Origin: Sparassis latifolia
Lineage: Eukaryota; Basidiomycota; Agaricomycetes; Polyporales; Sparassidaceae
Length of the DNA: 64,000 bases
NCBI GenBank assembly: GCA_018466975.1
Contig: CM031553.1
Coordinates: 310,001 to 374,000 of the forward strand
Reading direction: 5' to 3'
The notes beneath the pieces are model-generated. The model was not told the origin of the DNA and did no database searches. It worked only from the letters and a program-made list of their open reading frames with translations. This document shows positions 22,944 through 35,431 of this stretch, one piece after another. The translations under genes and the position numbers were made by a program. Within the stretch, counting starts at the first letter, position 1, and every line of letters begins with the position of its first letter.

Positions 22944-25900
22944 TCACTGTGCTGATTCACTACGGCTGCGAGCCTCAGCAAGACTCAGCTCTATCGCAAA
23001 CCTAAGATCTTCTTCTTCACGGTTCGCATCCACCTGATACGCAGAAACCCGTTGACAACCGTCCGTACCGTTCGCAGCTCCGCCCATCCTCTGCGCGAAC
23101 CCCGTAGAGATCAGCGACGGACTTGAACCCGAGCGGCTTGACGGGGTAGTCCTCTGTAAGAACGCGGGCGGGGACGACGCGAGCGAACCATATCCGGGAG
23201 AGGTAGCACCGGACGCGGAGCGCGTGGTGTGCATTGGCGTGCTCCATGCACTGCGAGTAGACGCAGGGCTGCCTGATACGGAGCGGTGTACGGCCCAACT
23301 GCCGCTCGTCCCCGGCGTGCTGGGTACAGACGTGCCCGTAGAGGACGGCGTGCAACTCATTGGGGGGAAGTGCTCTGAGTCAGACGTGGAGGGAGGCTGG
23401 ACGCGGTCCTGCAAGCTCGTCGAGAGTGCTGAATACGGGCGGCTGATGGGGCTCACGCTGAATCCAGCTTCTATTGGTTCGGCACGCATGCGGGGCGACA
23501 GTTGCACCTTGTGATTGGACAGTGAAGGTGCGACGCGGAGGGAACGGCCGCTGCTGTACGAGATCCCATAAGTATGTGAATGCGTCGAGAAAGACGAGGC
23601 ACGCGAAGGAGCACCCGAGGACGCCTCCGAACTAAAGAACGTAGCGGGGCCAGACACGGGAGTGGACGGATCGTCGAAGTCTGCGAGGAAGACACCTTCG
23701 TCTGCTTGAGGCAACGAAGAAGACGACAGCGGAGTTGCCTGGCGCCGTCGCTCTTCTTCGTCGCGGCTCAGCATCAGCACGTACTCAACGGCTTCCACCT
23801 CGCTCAAGCCGAGATTATTCAGCGTTGAGCGCTGTTCCCTTTCGCGCCCGAACGCACGACGGGTATAAGACTGTTCTTCCTCAATATCCCGACAAGATTC
23901 TGCGATGTCACGATACATCTCGACTTGTTCTATGAACATGGTATTCAGCTTTCACGCCCGATACTAACTTGGAACCGCTCTACTTACGATGCCATTTTGC
24001 CACCCCTGCATTCTTCGCAGCGCGTGCTTGTTTGCCCTTCATATATGCGGTACCGTGCTTCCCAACAGGCCCTGCTTTCCACGCCATGACCTTCGTCCCG
24101 ATCGATACCACCATCACGTCCCGATCGAGCAAAATCTGGCTGACTCCGTCCCACTCCCCACCGACAGTTGGTCGCGAAGAGGGGGACGCGAAGGCGCGCA
24201 ACGGTGCAAACGTAAGCGAATCCCACACCTTCACCGTCCCGCGCGAGGACCCGGACACTAGAACGACCGCATTCCACGCAAGGGCTGTGACCGCGCCATC
24301 CTCATGTGCGTCGAACTTGTGAATAGCAGATACGCCTGTAGCGCCCGGAGCAGGATGCGCGTTCCAGGCGAAGACGCTGATGCAACCAAGATGGTCCCCA
24401 GCGAGCACAAAGCTCGATTCGCCTTCTTGTGTGGCAAATACGGGCTTGAGTACACTAATAGGACCTGTCGACCCGTCTCCAAAAGTTGTGCGCTCGACTT
24501 CATCCATCGCCATGTCGACGGAGAGCCGATAAAAGTAAGGGCTGTCTCGATACGCCACCAGAAGAGCCATCTCCAGGGCGGAAATAGACGCGAAATCTAA
24601 CTCAGTCAACTCATATTGAGCATTACCACCATCTTTAGGACCGAGTGTAGGGATTATGAATTCCCGAGGGACAATCTGAACAGAGTCGGCGTCCTCCGCA
24701 AGAAGCGGATTGAATCCCGTCCAGGCAACGATATCGCCACTTTGAAACCCACCTACGACCGCTCCATGGGCGACATCGAGGGCAACCTTAACGCACGGAT
24801 CTGTCACCAGTTGCGGGCCCTTGTTCGAGGTCCAGAGGCACTGCATCTGTTTGGCGTCCCACAGCTTCACGCGCCCGTCCGCAGCGCCGCTCACAAATGC
24901 CGTCGGCCCGTCCGCAGTCAACCCCCACGCGACATCGTTCACGGTGCCCTCGTGACTCTCGTTCACCTTGCAGCGCATATGCTTCGCCGCGGACGCGCGG
25001 CTGCCGTCCATTACGCGGTTCGCCGTAGTAACCGCGACCTCGCCGTGGCGGAAACCCCAGACCACCTTTGCAGTGCCGCCCTCGGACGCGAGCGCGACTG
25101 CAGACACGTGTGGCGAGAACTCTTGATTGGGGTTCCCGATTCCCAGGCCATTCACAGTGCCCGATGCGTCCAGGAAGCCGCGCAAGACCTTGCCCGTGAG
25201 CGCGTACGAGCGCGAAACAATGCCATACTGAAGGGACGCGCTCAGGATGGTGTTGGAAGGCATCAGATGAATGCATGACACAGCTGAGTGGTGCGGAATA
25301 TGAGTGATGGTCGGATTGCGGGACCCTTCCCAGCGTCTGCAAATAGGGATGAGGGAGCTGTCAAGGGGAGTAGAGAAACTAAAGAGCTAGAAGACGTCAT
25401 GGGCAATCTCGTAGACGTTGCGAAGGGGAAACGGCTCGGTGACAAGACTCCAATTTATGCATGACAGGAGATCACCCGCATGGTACGAACGTCACGCACA
25501 GATGGTTCGCGGATCGCACTACCAAGCAACAGCCTGAAATTCCAAACGCTTGCCCGTAGGAAACGAGGCAGATCGACGCAAGCCTGATGTTGAGCTGGAA
25601 GATCGACCTTCATACCATACCGCATATACGACCATCCTGAGATAGCGTTGCAACGGCGTGTTGATGAAGAGTTCCATCCAACAGCCCCAACACTCCAAAG
25701 CTGCAGAGCAGTTTCTCCTGGGCGATGGAGTATGACGTACCGTCTGAGGTTGTATCTGAACACAAATTCCTTCTTCCACGAACTCTCCTCCCTGCGCAAC
25801 ATCAGGCGCTTTCCATCGGATTCATCGCGGAGATCGCTTTCAGGCGCGATGCCTAGGAACTGGTAGACGTACGCCCTGCGCCAGGTATTATCATCATTCA

Positions 25901-26126
25901 CGTGTTCGTGTAGCTGCTTATTCGCGCGTGAGAGTGCGAAAAGACCTGGCGGATCGAGGAAGGACGTGATATGTGTGAGCGACTCGGATGGTATGCGAAG
26001 CAGAACGCCTGTTTCAGATTTTTCGGGACCTGGCTTGCCATGTTGTGAGGGGATGTGGTGACGCTGAGACGATAAGATGCGAAGCAAATCTTTTTTGTTG
26101 TTAGTCTCGAGGGGGCTTCTGGGCAT
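22944..26126 (-). CDS. F-box/WD40-repeat protein with C-terminal UIM (Ufo1-like)
   Basis: Probable substrate receptor of an SCF ubiquitin ligase. The first exon (ATG 26126) carries an F-box: IPSESLTHITSFLDPPGLFAL and W.RAYVYQFLG. A long intron (about 25330-25742) joins NLRR to RWEGSRNP and a WD40 region with GTVNDVAWGL, VSGAADGRVKLWD and GTVKVWDSL. A short intron then joins KWH to QQVEMYRDIAESC. The tail is Ser/Pro-rich and ends with a ubiquitin-interacting motif, EEEDLRFAIELSLAEA. A second, weaker UIM-like segment, EAVEYVLMLSRDEE, lies just after the WD part. F-box, WD40 and UIMs in this order are the architecture of yeast Ufo1. The second junction skips an upstream AG and uses ..TCATAG, because only that keeps phase. 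Orthology is inferred from architecture. Confidence 0.8.
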
Positions 26127-26641
26127 AAAAATGAGGGGTGGGGGATAGCGAGTACGCTTTCGCAGACACTTCTGCGATGGGTGGTGGTTGGAGTTTGAGA
26201 TGAGATGAGCTCAGTTTGGTTACCCGTCGTGGCGGCCGATTATCTCATCGATGACTCGAGTAGACGGTCGCTTACTCGCACTATTCCAATGTTGACCATA
26301 ATTTCAACTAGAGGACGAAGTGCAATACAACAGCAGTGGTTAAATGATGCCATCCGATGGCACAAGAGGGGAAATTACACCAATTTGTAGCGGAAAATTG
26401 AACGTAGGATTTCTCACTCATACTGCACTACTACCACCTGTCTCGAAGCAGTGCAACAGACTCTCTTGAACATCGCAGTAGGCCGAGATTGAGAACACAG
26501 ATAGAAATGATTCCACTGTGGCGAATCGCTTAACGTCTAGGGCCCAGGGAAGCCATATGCCGATTTCCGCTAACTTGGCACTGAGGATATGCAGAGAGTC
26601 GTTGCAAGTTATTGAGTGTACATTGAACGTGTCGGGATCCA
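26127..26641. other. Intergenic region between ArpC5 3' end and the F-box/WD40 gene
   Basis: 515 bp with no recognised coding sequence. It must hold the promoter of the minus-strand F-box/WD40 gene; no clear TATA box was seen. Confidence 0.4.
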
Positions 26642-27283
26642 TCATACAGTCCTCCTGTCCGTCATCGCCCGAACAATACAGCCGGTGCCAGCAGCCTCTG
26701 TCAACTAACTTGCGAAATTAGGCGTAAATTCAGTGGGTACGACGACGACGACGTGCCTTCTCATGCCACCCCAGTAATACACTCCCGCTCACGTCCCCCC
26801 AGCCTGGTAGTGCCATGCCCTTGTAGAGGTACTTCATCAGGGTATCCTGCGCGTCTGGTGATAACGCCCTCACAACACCCGGAATCTCGGTCGCTTTCGT
26901 GCTATTCAAGATAGAGACCAAGGTTTGTAGGGTCAAGTTCTAAAAAAACTGGATCAGGATACATGAGATCAGAACAATGAATCCCTGCAGCATACCTTGG
27001 CTTCGTCAACATTTGGCCCATATGGCGCACCCTCTAACACTATGCCCAACGCCTCTGTGATATCACCTCTAGCCCCCGTCACAAGTTCAGTATCGATCTT
27101 CTAAAAGTCTAGAGAGCAGGATCTGACGCACTTCGCTAGTGAGCTCCGCACAGCAGCTGCCTTCTGTTTCGCGTCGTTGAGTACTTGCGTCGGGTCTCGC
27201 GGATCTGCCTCGCAGAGCTCGCTCTCCAGCAGAACGTCCTCGTCGTACTGGTCGATGTCAATCTTGCGGAAGTTGACGTCCAT
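26642..27283 (-). CDS. ARC15: Arp2/3 complex 16 kDa subunit (ArpC5)
   Basis: Subunit of the Arp2/3 actin-nucleating complex, which builds branched actin at endocytic patches and hyphal tips. The spliced protein (about 155 residues) starts MDVNFRKIDIDQYDEDVL and passes through KGDITEAL, APYGPNVDEAKNLTLQTL, STKATEIP and TLMKYLYKGMALPGWGDV. It ends TGCIVRAMTDRRTV with the TGA at 26642-26644. The family is highly conserved, which fixes the exon junctions. The intron after SSLAK uses the acceptor ..GGCTAG, so that K-GDITEAL is restored. The last intron begins inside a GTC run (donor GTCGTC, unusual) and gives HEKAQAAGTG. Length matches the family. Confidence 0.92.
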
Positions 27284-27846
27284 TGTCAGAATGAGAGATC
27301 AGCTTAAGTGTGGCTGCCGCAGGTCAATATTTCAAACTCCGCGAGTGAAGTTGTCGATCGTTGACGGTGAATTCGACTCCCCTCCCAACTCTTCCCTACA
27401 CTCTCACTTGAGTTGGCGCAACAAATTCTTGCGAATACATTCTTGCCATTTTTCTCGTTGAATCAGGTGACCCGGTAGATCCGGAAAATATCGCAAGCAT
27501 GTCCCTACGATCCGTCCGCTTTCTGGCTATGCATACGCGCGAGGGCTTCCGACCTGCAGAAGCAACACGCTCACAACGAGGCAAGTATGATGTCCTACGC
27601 GTTTCGCTCATCACAGATCCGACTTGGCGGCCTCCGGATCGCGACACGCTAGTACCCCGGAATATGAGCCTAGGCTGCCGCCCCTCCAATTCATCTCAGC
27701 GAGTAAGTAGATGTGCGCTACAGCTAGCTGCAACGAGGCAGGCAATGTATATAAACCGTGACACCGTTCTGCGCCCTTCGATTTTATTCTCCCAACCATT
27801 GCAGCTGCCTTCACGTTCACGCAGAGTCTTCGTTTAATATTCAATT
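27284..27846. other. Divergent promoter region of ArpC5 and family member 2
   Basis: 563 bp with no recognised gene. TATATAAA at 27748-27755 lies 92 bp upstream of the plus-strand ATG at 27847. A plus ORF at 27499-27837 has no recognisable motif and overlaps this TATA box, so it was not called. Confidence 0.5.
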
Positions 27847-28876
27847 ATGGCTGCGATGCTCGACGCATTCAGGATGCAGCCCTTTGATCTCGAGCCTGTG
27901 CTCGCATCCTGGGCAGAACCGCCTCGCTTCCTAGGCAAGCCGAAGAAGGACCTTTCCGTCAACGACTGGCTGGCCCAGATTAAGGCCGGGTGCATCGTGC
28001 GCAAGGTTCCCAAGGAATGCTGGCAGAGAGTTGGCGAGCACTTCCTCGGCGACAAGGCCAAGGCACGCTTCGAAGAGGTGAAGCTCGTTATGCAGAATAT
28101 GCACGGGGGGAAGTATAAGTGGAACTGGAAGAATTTCAAGGTCGCCATGCGGAATATGGGCTGTGCGTCTCCTGGATTTCCCACCGTGTTCTCATTTAAA
28201 CTCACCATATTCTCGCGCATTTCTAGGGGACATCGAGGCAGACCAGTGGGAGATTGTCAACGTACAAAGTAAACCCTCTGGACTCTGGTGGATTGCCGGT
28301 AGGGGCAGCGACTCCAACAAGGAGGCGAAAGATAGTAGTCCCACCCCCCCTCCTCTCCCGCCCAAACCACAACGGTCAAACACCTTCAAGGGCTTCCCCA
28401 TTCCCAAACGCTCCTCGACCACGAGCTCAATCGAGACCGTCACTTCCTCTGGCTCTTCTTCCAGCAAGAACACGTCAGCCACCACCCCAGCCAACACACC
28501 CTCCACGACGCCCGCTGGCACACCAGGCGACAGTACGTGCCGCATTATCTGCTAGATAAATCCCCATTTCTAACTTCAGGTCTTTGCAGCGACCACCACG
28601 ATCGCGCAAGCACCATTATGGCTAATGAATGTCTGCCAATCACTCGACTTCCTGACGACTGAGCATCCCAAGGTGATGACCGCGATCTCGGCGGTGCTCA
28701 TCACCGTAGGCTCCCTTCCCGCCCTCCCCGCTATTTCAGCAGGTGCGGGCGGCGCATTCCTCGCGAGCACCACCGCGCATGCTCTCGGGAGCATCGCCGT
28801 CGGCCTTGGTACGCTGCTCAAGGCGTCAAGCGATGGCCAAGTACAAATCGCGCCGGCGCCCCATGCACATCCATAG
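27847..28876 (+). CDS. Uncharacterised protein with hydrophobic glycine-rich C-terminus, family member 2
   Basis: Function unknown; paralog of the gene at 19.7-20.6 kb. Three exons (27847-28162, 28227-28532, 28590-28876) total 909 nt, 302 residues, in perfect phase. The N-terminal domain shares FLGKP, V.DWLAQIK, RKVPKECW, AKARFEEV and HGGKYKWNWKNFKVAMRNM with member 1. Next come SGLWWIAGRG and a Pro/Ser/Thr linker. The third exon encodes APLWL followed by about 70 residues of mainly hydrophobic, Gly/Ala-rich sequence (AISAVLITVGSLPAL, SAGAGGAFLAS, LGSIAVGLGTLLKA). The first intron is at the identical codon and phase as in member 1; the second intron is absent there. Two membrane-spanning or membrane-inserting helices are plausible. 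Confidence 0.78.
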
Positions 28877-29292
28877 GTCCGTTATTCGGATCGCTGGTGA
28901 CTTGTGACGATGAGCGGATGTGTTGTTGGGGTGCTGTTATGTCTCCGATGTCCCGTATGATGATGGCCAGCCGGTTTAATGACGCGTATTTCGGCCTCAC
29001 TTGTTTATTTACTTAACTACATTGGACATGTACTTGTATCTTACGAGCCCACGTTGATAACAACGTTGTATATCATTCATTCTCGACAGACAGATTCGGG
29101 CGTTTGGAACTGCGGAGAGCTCTTCAGTGCACCAGTAAGTAGTAGCCGCAGCTAGGCGGGAGAGCGCCTACCCATTCTAAGTTGTGTATGGGATATGCTG
29201 TAGACCGTGCCTATGTATGCATATAATCCGAAAAAAGAAGACATTGGCGACAATTGAGTGTGCACGCAGGATAATATTCAGAGTACCTCATG
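28877..29292. other. Convergent intergenic region
   Basis: 416 bp between two gene 3' ends. Nothing is recognised beyond presumed terminators. Confidence 0.5.
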
Positions 29293-31570
29293 TTACGTCT
29301 TGCTCGAGCGCGCCTCTCTGGCGATCGCCTGCTCGCGCCACTTGGAACCTTTCCACCAGACGAGGAGGATAAGCAGCTCCGAGACTACCATCAGGCCCGC
29401 CCAGAGCGAGTACAAGCCTCCATCCCCAATCGAGTTCTGAAGCGGGTCATTGAGTAAAAACCCTGGACCATTCGCGCAGCGCGCAGCGAACGAAAGATGT
29501 GTAACCCACCTGGAGCGGTACCGCCACTTCCGTAGCGATAAATGCAAAGAGTCCCCGAAAGAAGCTATTCGTCGCGACGGCCGAGGACGAGCGCCCAACG
29601 TTCGAGTCAACGATATAAGCGAGGGTGCTCGAATAGATACATCTGAAAGATCGTGCGTCAAGTACATTGTACAGTTCCAGACGACGGTAGGTCGTACATC
29701 TGGAAGAACCCAGAGAGGAAGAGCATGACGCAGATGGCCGCAACGTTGACGTGTTGCTCGCACACCCAGCCGTACGCGACGATGGACGGCGGAAAGAAAA
29801 GCATGAATATCTTTGTGCTTTCTAGGCGCATCTTGGGAAGAACAGTGGTCAGCACCACTGTGTATTTTACATAATATTCAGGAAAACCTCTGCAAAGCTC
29901 TTGCCACCATGTTTCGCCTTGACTCGAGCCAGAACGAGATCGGACCAACGCCCGCCGAGGATACTACCGCAGAGACAACCTACAAAAATATATGGCTTTG
30001 GACAAACACATAGTTGCAGACGTGAACAATCCCTACCGACACCATACGCCAGAAGGACGACACCGATTTTGAGCGCGTCGTAATGATACTTATTTGCGAG
30101 CGTCCGAGAGGCGGTGTAAGTGATGCTGTAATTGAATGCGAACAGAAGACCTGCGATGCGAACGAAAAAATTTAGATCTACGTCCAAGAGAGATCAGTGT
30201 GTACGCACCGGATCCAAAAAGGATAGCGAGGTTGTTCTTCCTACGGAGTACGTGGATGATAGGGACCACCGGGTTAACGTCCTTTAGCGACACCTTCACC
30301 TCTTTTACGGCAACTTCAATCGCATCATCCTGCTGGTCCTGCCTCTCTAAATCCGTGTCCGCTGGCCCGACTGTAGCAGCGCTATCCCTCTTCTCGTTAA
30401 CAGCTTGTTGCTTCTCTCTGCCGCCAGCGGTAGATTCAGTAGCGGACAACTCAGCCTTCTTCGCAGCCTGCTCTAGCACGCGCTTAAGCACAGACTGGTA
30501 AGTCGTGCTGCGTTCCTTACGGAACGTATCCTTGAAGGGCAAGAATGACAAAAAACAGAGTCCGGTAAAGATAACGAGGAACCAGAACGTCGCGCGCCAA
30601 TTGAACCCTTGTGTCAGCGCGCCACCCAGAATGGGTCCCAGTGACGGACCCAAAAGAGGAGCGCTAAGCAACAGAGTAGCGCTTCGAAGTCAGTCACATG
30701 CGCCGGACGGGAGTAGGGACCGGGTAAGAGCGTCGGCCGAATACAACGCACGGATGGATCTTGCCGCTGTCCCAATGCTCACCAATAGTAAATACCCATC
30801 ATCGTCCCTCTTTCGTGGGGCTCGTAGATGTCCGCGAGCGTTGCGGCACCGATGGACATGACGGCGCTTGAGCTGTTTAAATTAAAATACTGGGCTTGGT
30901 TAAGCAGGAGCTCGAAAGTGCGTACCCTGCTGCTTGTAGGCACCGCATACCTATCAATACTTGGATGGTCTTTGAGGTCGCTGCAACGATACATCCCACC
31001 ATACAAAGGGCGATTGACACGAGATAGACCAGCTTAAAGTTCCATTCAGTAACTCTTTCATGATGCTTCATTTCGCGCTTACTTTCCGGCCTTGGACCTC
31101 GCTGATTGCGCTCCATAGAAAGGGAAATCCTCCTTGAATTAAGATGAAGAGCGAAAGCGTCAAGCTGAGCTGCCCGCTCGTAGCATGCAGTTGAGATTCA
31201 ATCTGAGATATAGCAGCTGTAGAGTACGTATAAATCAATGCTACCACAATGCGCCTAAAGATGCAGCAGGGACTTACGGTTGTAAATATTTGCACCCAGA
31301 CCTGCTATCACGGACGCAGAAGAAATTACAGCAACAATTGCATACTACGTGCAATGTTTTAGCTCATGAATGAGAAACCCAAATAACGAAGTTACACACC
31401 TTGCGACCTTTAGACCATTTTCGAGGGTCGTCATTCACGAGCGCATGCTCGATGTCCAAAACGAGCGAAGCCGTCGGTACGGTTTTCTCTTCTACCCGGT
31501 TATCCGGTTCGTTGTAAGTAGAACTTTGTCGCGACTCAACGGTCGCGCTCTGACCGTCTACGCCGGACAT
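29293..31570 (-). CDS. Major facilitator DHA1-family drug/H+ antiporter
   Basis: Proton-coupled exporter of the DHA1 group (12 TM; relatives include Flr1/Qdr/Tpo-type pumps). Spliced exons give the N-terminal cytosolic part with DDPRKWSKGRK, then TM segments including LSLTLSLFILIQGGFPFLWS. Family loops follow: SEVQGRK (motif A region), LADIYEPHERGTMMGIY and the antiporter motif C region GPSLGPILGGALTQGFNWRATFW. A charged cytosolic loop of about 80 residues (rich in E, K, Q) separates the two six-helix halves, followed by LLFAFNYSITYTAS and GGRWSDLVLAR. The stop is at 29293-29295. The ATG at 31568-31570 (MSGVDGQSATVE) was chosen; the frame extends further upstream only with non-ATG codons. The gene lies 3' of DUR3-B on the same strand. 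Substrate unknown; the gene appears intact. Confidence 0.87.
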
Positions 31571-32031
31571 CCTGGAGGCTTCAATGCACTCGTAGTGGTT
31601 GGTGAAGTCGTAAGGCAAATCCTAAGCAGAGATGTTCTGAGGATTCCATGAGAGGCCTTGTGATGCATACTTATCGTTCAACATTATCGCCGAGGGCCAT
31701 TGCGGCCGATTCGGAGAAAATCGACAAATTTCGCTGCATGGGAGACGGCACGAAATCTTCGCTAAAAATACGCCGTGATCACGTGCATAACAAACTCTCG
31801 ATTCGAAGTTTATTGTTCGGACCCTCGTACATAAGTTGTCTCTTCATACCATTTGTACATGTCCGTTGTTTCGGCTTTGCTGAAATGTGACTTTCAGGAT
31901 GGCAGATTTTCCAGTCATTGGTTTGAATGTATGGCGGAGGGGACGGACCTATGAGTCGCTGCAAGGTGGCATGGAAGCTACATTTCTACTGTTGCGGAAT
32001 GAGTGCCAGTTCATCGTTGACACCCTGGTCA
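31571..32031. other. Intergenic region between DUR3-B 3' end and the MFS gene
   Basis: 461 bp, presumed promoter of the MFS gene. No clear TATA box or other feature was recognised. Confidence 0.4.
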
Positions 32032-35000
32032 TCACTGCTGGGTTGGCCGTTCCTGCGGCCTTTGCAGGAGCATCCTGCATGCTCCACCCATAATGATCCC
32101 AATCTCGACTCTCGACTCCCAGACAGGTAGAATGATACAGAAGATCCCACTCATCGCTGCCCAGATGCTGTTTCATCGCGCGTGAGTATATGAACGGACT
32201 CGAGGACAGTGTAGTACTCACATCGTGCACGCCACCCAGAACTTGTAGAAGCTCTTGCTGAACGTGTACTGCGCGAAGAACATGGGCAGCGGCACTGCGT
32301 CCTGCGATCAGCCAATCGCCCAGAGCAGTCCGTGTGTTCAGACCAGACGTACCGACTATGCCGACGATCACCGTCAGCGCGAGGCAGTACCACATCGCTC
32401 GCTTGAAGATGCGCATGAGCTCCGCCCTGTCAACGGCCGCCCTGGGCAGCACCGCATCGCTCGACGGCGCAGAGCCCACGTCCGAGACATTCGCATCTTT
32501 ATTCTGGCGGCTGGACGAAGATTTGCTGTCTTCGCCGATCCCTTCCGTCTCTACATCGTCGTACATTACGATCGCGCGAGTCCCCGAAAAGTCGTAGTTG
32601 GCCGGCTCTATTTCAAAACCACTCAGTGTCCGGCGGTGAGATACCCGATTGATCTATAGGAGACGCACTTGCAAGGGACACCAATATCGTGATGATCCCG
32701 GAGAAAATGAGGCCCGTCACCCCGCTGCAGACAGCAGAGTATGGCTCAGCAAGGTTGGTCACATTGATAGTACCTAGGACGGGAATCTGAATCTGAGGTC
32801 CAAAGAGCCGTGCACGCGAGCGGCATACCGAAAATCTTCCAGCAGGATATCATCCAGGCCAGCATACTCAAAATGGCACCGATGATGGTCCCGCATATTA
32901 CACCTGCTCCCGTGAGCTTGGACCAGGTTACTGTCAGCCCAATTGGGAATACAACCGGGCTGAGGAGGAGCCCTCTGAAACAGTGATAGCGTAAAAGTCG
33001 TTTTCCCACCATCGCCAAAGGGTGACTCACTCCACGTAGAAAAGCTAAGAAGATTATCGGTAACAGTAGGTGCTAGAAGAGAATAAGGAAGCATACTCAC
33101 CCAACCGAGATTGATGGTTGCAGCATTCAGCTACATCATTATAAACAGCCGAGAAAGGGGATATAAACGGTAGACGTACAATGGTGGCCCAAGCACCAAT
33201 CCAGAGGGCCCACGCGCAGATAAAGTAATGCGATACACGGACGATGTCTGCGCCAGTTGCATCAGGGCGATAGTAGGTCCGGTACAAACTATATATGTGG
33301 AGAATCAGTAATTCACCCTCCAGCGTCTGACGCAACATATTCACTCGTAGGCACTAGAAGAGGCATCAAGTCATGAGCATCAAAAGGCCAGAGTCACTCA
33401 CAAAAGACTCGACACGCCAATTAGCTCTGCACTAAGAGCCGAAGTTACAGCCATGCTGCACGAACCTTCGTGAGACATAGAGCAATTCACACAGGAATGT
33501 GCTTACAAGACGACAAGTAAGATGACGACGGCACCACCCTTGCCCATGACAACGACAGCAGCAGCGGTCGCAGTCAGACCTGCACCTGTCTGGGCGGCGG
33601 ATAGCGGATTCGGGTATGTTGGGAACTTGGCTGAAATAGTGGTCAATAGTTTGCTTTATCCAAGGGAACAGTTTCTTCGCTCACGTTGTTGAGAAGTGCA
33701 CGTGCGGCCAATCCGAGGCAGGATGCGAATGTCCAGGGAACAGCGAACCATGAAAGGCCACCGAGCATCTGAGGATTAAGTCAGGGGATACACTGACTAC
33801 GGCCATGAAGGTGCCTCACATAGGCCTTGGAGGTAGACCCAGGAGCGCTTGCAATGGCCTGACGAGGATACATCAGGCAGACGCAGAAATAAATTATTCG
33901 GGAATTCATACACGCTGCCAATATCCTGTGAGATGTATCAGCACCATGTATCCTCATACATTTTGCCGTACCTTGGTCACAGAATACTCCCGTAAAACCT
34001 AGAAAAGCGATAAATTGAGTTTGAGTCAAGCCGGAAACTTATGGCGTAGTTACCGCCCACAGCAGCAGCAGCGCCAAATACGAGCCCCTGGTTCGACCTC
34101 ATGGTGAGATAGCTCCCGTCGTGGTTACCCGAAACTGGTGTGTCAATACCAGCTTGCACAAGCAAGTCATAAAATCCGCTGATGCCTCCAATTTCTGACG
34201 AGGTACCGCTGGGCGCTTGGGTCAGTATTGAACATTTGAGTATGGGGAATTTACTGACTAGATACGACCTACGAAGATGTAGATGGCAATGAAGAGAATA
34301 AGTGTATGCACCCAATCACAGACAAAGGTAGCGCGAAGACCGGCGAAGACCGCCGAAGATGACGTATACTGCGATGCCCACTGGGAGGAGGAAGCATGCT
34401 GCGACAATGTTCATCCCAGTCAGTGCATTCACCGTCGCAGCACCACCGACTAAGCAAATTTGAGCATGTGTTTCGTCAGCAACGCATCAGATAGATGAAT
34501 GGGACGGAAGAATCACGTACGAAGAAGGCATCCAGAGATCAACAAAACGCTCAGGAACGCGTAGAACGTGAAAAGTAGATGGATGACTGTCCCGAACCGC
34601 ATTTTGGCAATCTAATTACTTGTCAGTGCATGGAGAAACATCTTAGATAAAACATAAACCTCAAGGAAAGTGTGTGCGCCGTTGGCATTCATTTTGACCT
34701 TCGCCGCAACCATAGCGAACAATGCCATCACGACTGTTCCACCAACAGCAAACCACCTTAAGCAGGAAATTCAGCGACAGTTGCCCTCATTGCTGAGCAA
34801 GCGACTAGGACACACCATGGTCCACTCACGCCTACATGTGATTTGTCAGTGCGACGCGGAGTGGGATGGAGGTAAAAGCATACCGACAGTGTAAGCACCA
34901 GTGCTAGATTGCAGCAAAGTTGCACTCCATGTCCATGCGCTGACACTGTATGAGAAAGAACCCTTTAGCGATGTGTGCCCTCTTTGTCTAAAGAGCACAT

Positions 35001-35431
35001 TTACATGCCGCAGCATACGAGGCCCGGCTAATGGTAAAAGGTGAGAATATGAGAAGCGTGAAATATAATATTCATCTAACTTTGACATTTCTTGAGGCGC
35101 TCTAACAAAGCACTGGGCTTACGCGCATTAACAAATGCACAAGATGGGACTCACGGTGAATTCTTCTGATGATGAGGGGGTGAAGTTCGAAAACTTCTTT
35201 TGCAGAGTGGTCAGTAGGAGCATCAGTGCGGCGAAGAAGAAGCCGACGCCTAAAACCGCGGGATCTTAATAAGTAAATTATTGTGGAAGTCCTAAGCATG
35301 TAATATTAACCGACGACGACGCCATATCCTACGCTCTTGTCTGTGCAGGCTTCAGTTTTTCTAATCTCAACACAACGACAATATGACTTACCGAGCAGAG
35401 GCTTAAACTCGGAAACTCCAGCTTCCGGCAT
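32032..35431 (-). CDS. DUR3: DUR3-type urea/H+ active transporter, copy B
   Basis: Paralog of the transporter at 0.2-3.6 kb, on the same strand and with matching exon boundaries wherever checked. The spliced start is [20 protein letters not shown], followed by the GFFFAALML membrane segment. [50 protein letters not shown] and [15 protein letters not shown] are all present. The C-terminal part has [27 protein letters not shown], spliced to [18 protein letters not shown]. The stop TGA is at 32032-32034. A TATA element (minus strand, 35478-35489) lies about 50 bp upstream of the ATG at 35431. In contrast to copy A, I found no HGATAR cluster in the 870 bp upstream. The C-terminal tail differs (RPQERPTQQ versus RPTKRDV). 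Intact. Confidence 0.9.

Noticed and set aside
24616..25278. 220-codon plus ORF opposite the WD40 gene
   Set aside because: Shadow of the conserved WD40 exon; Arg-rich antisense translation.
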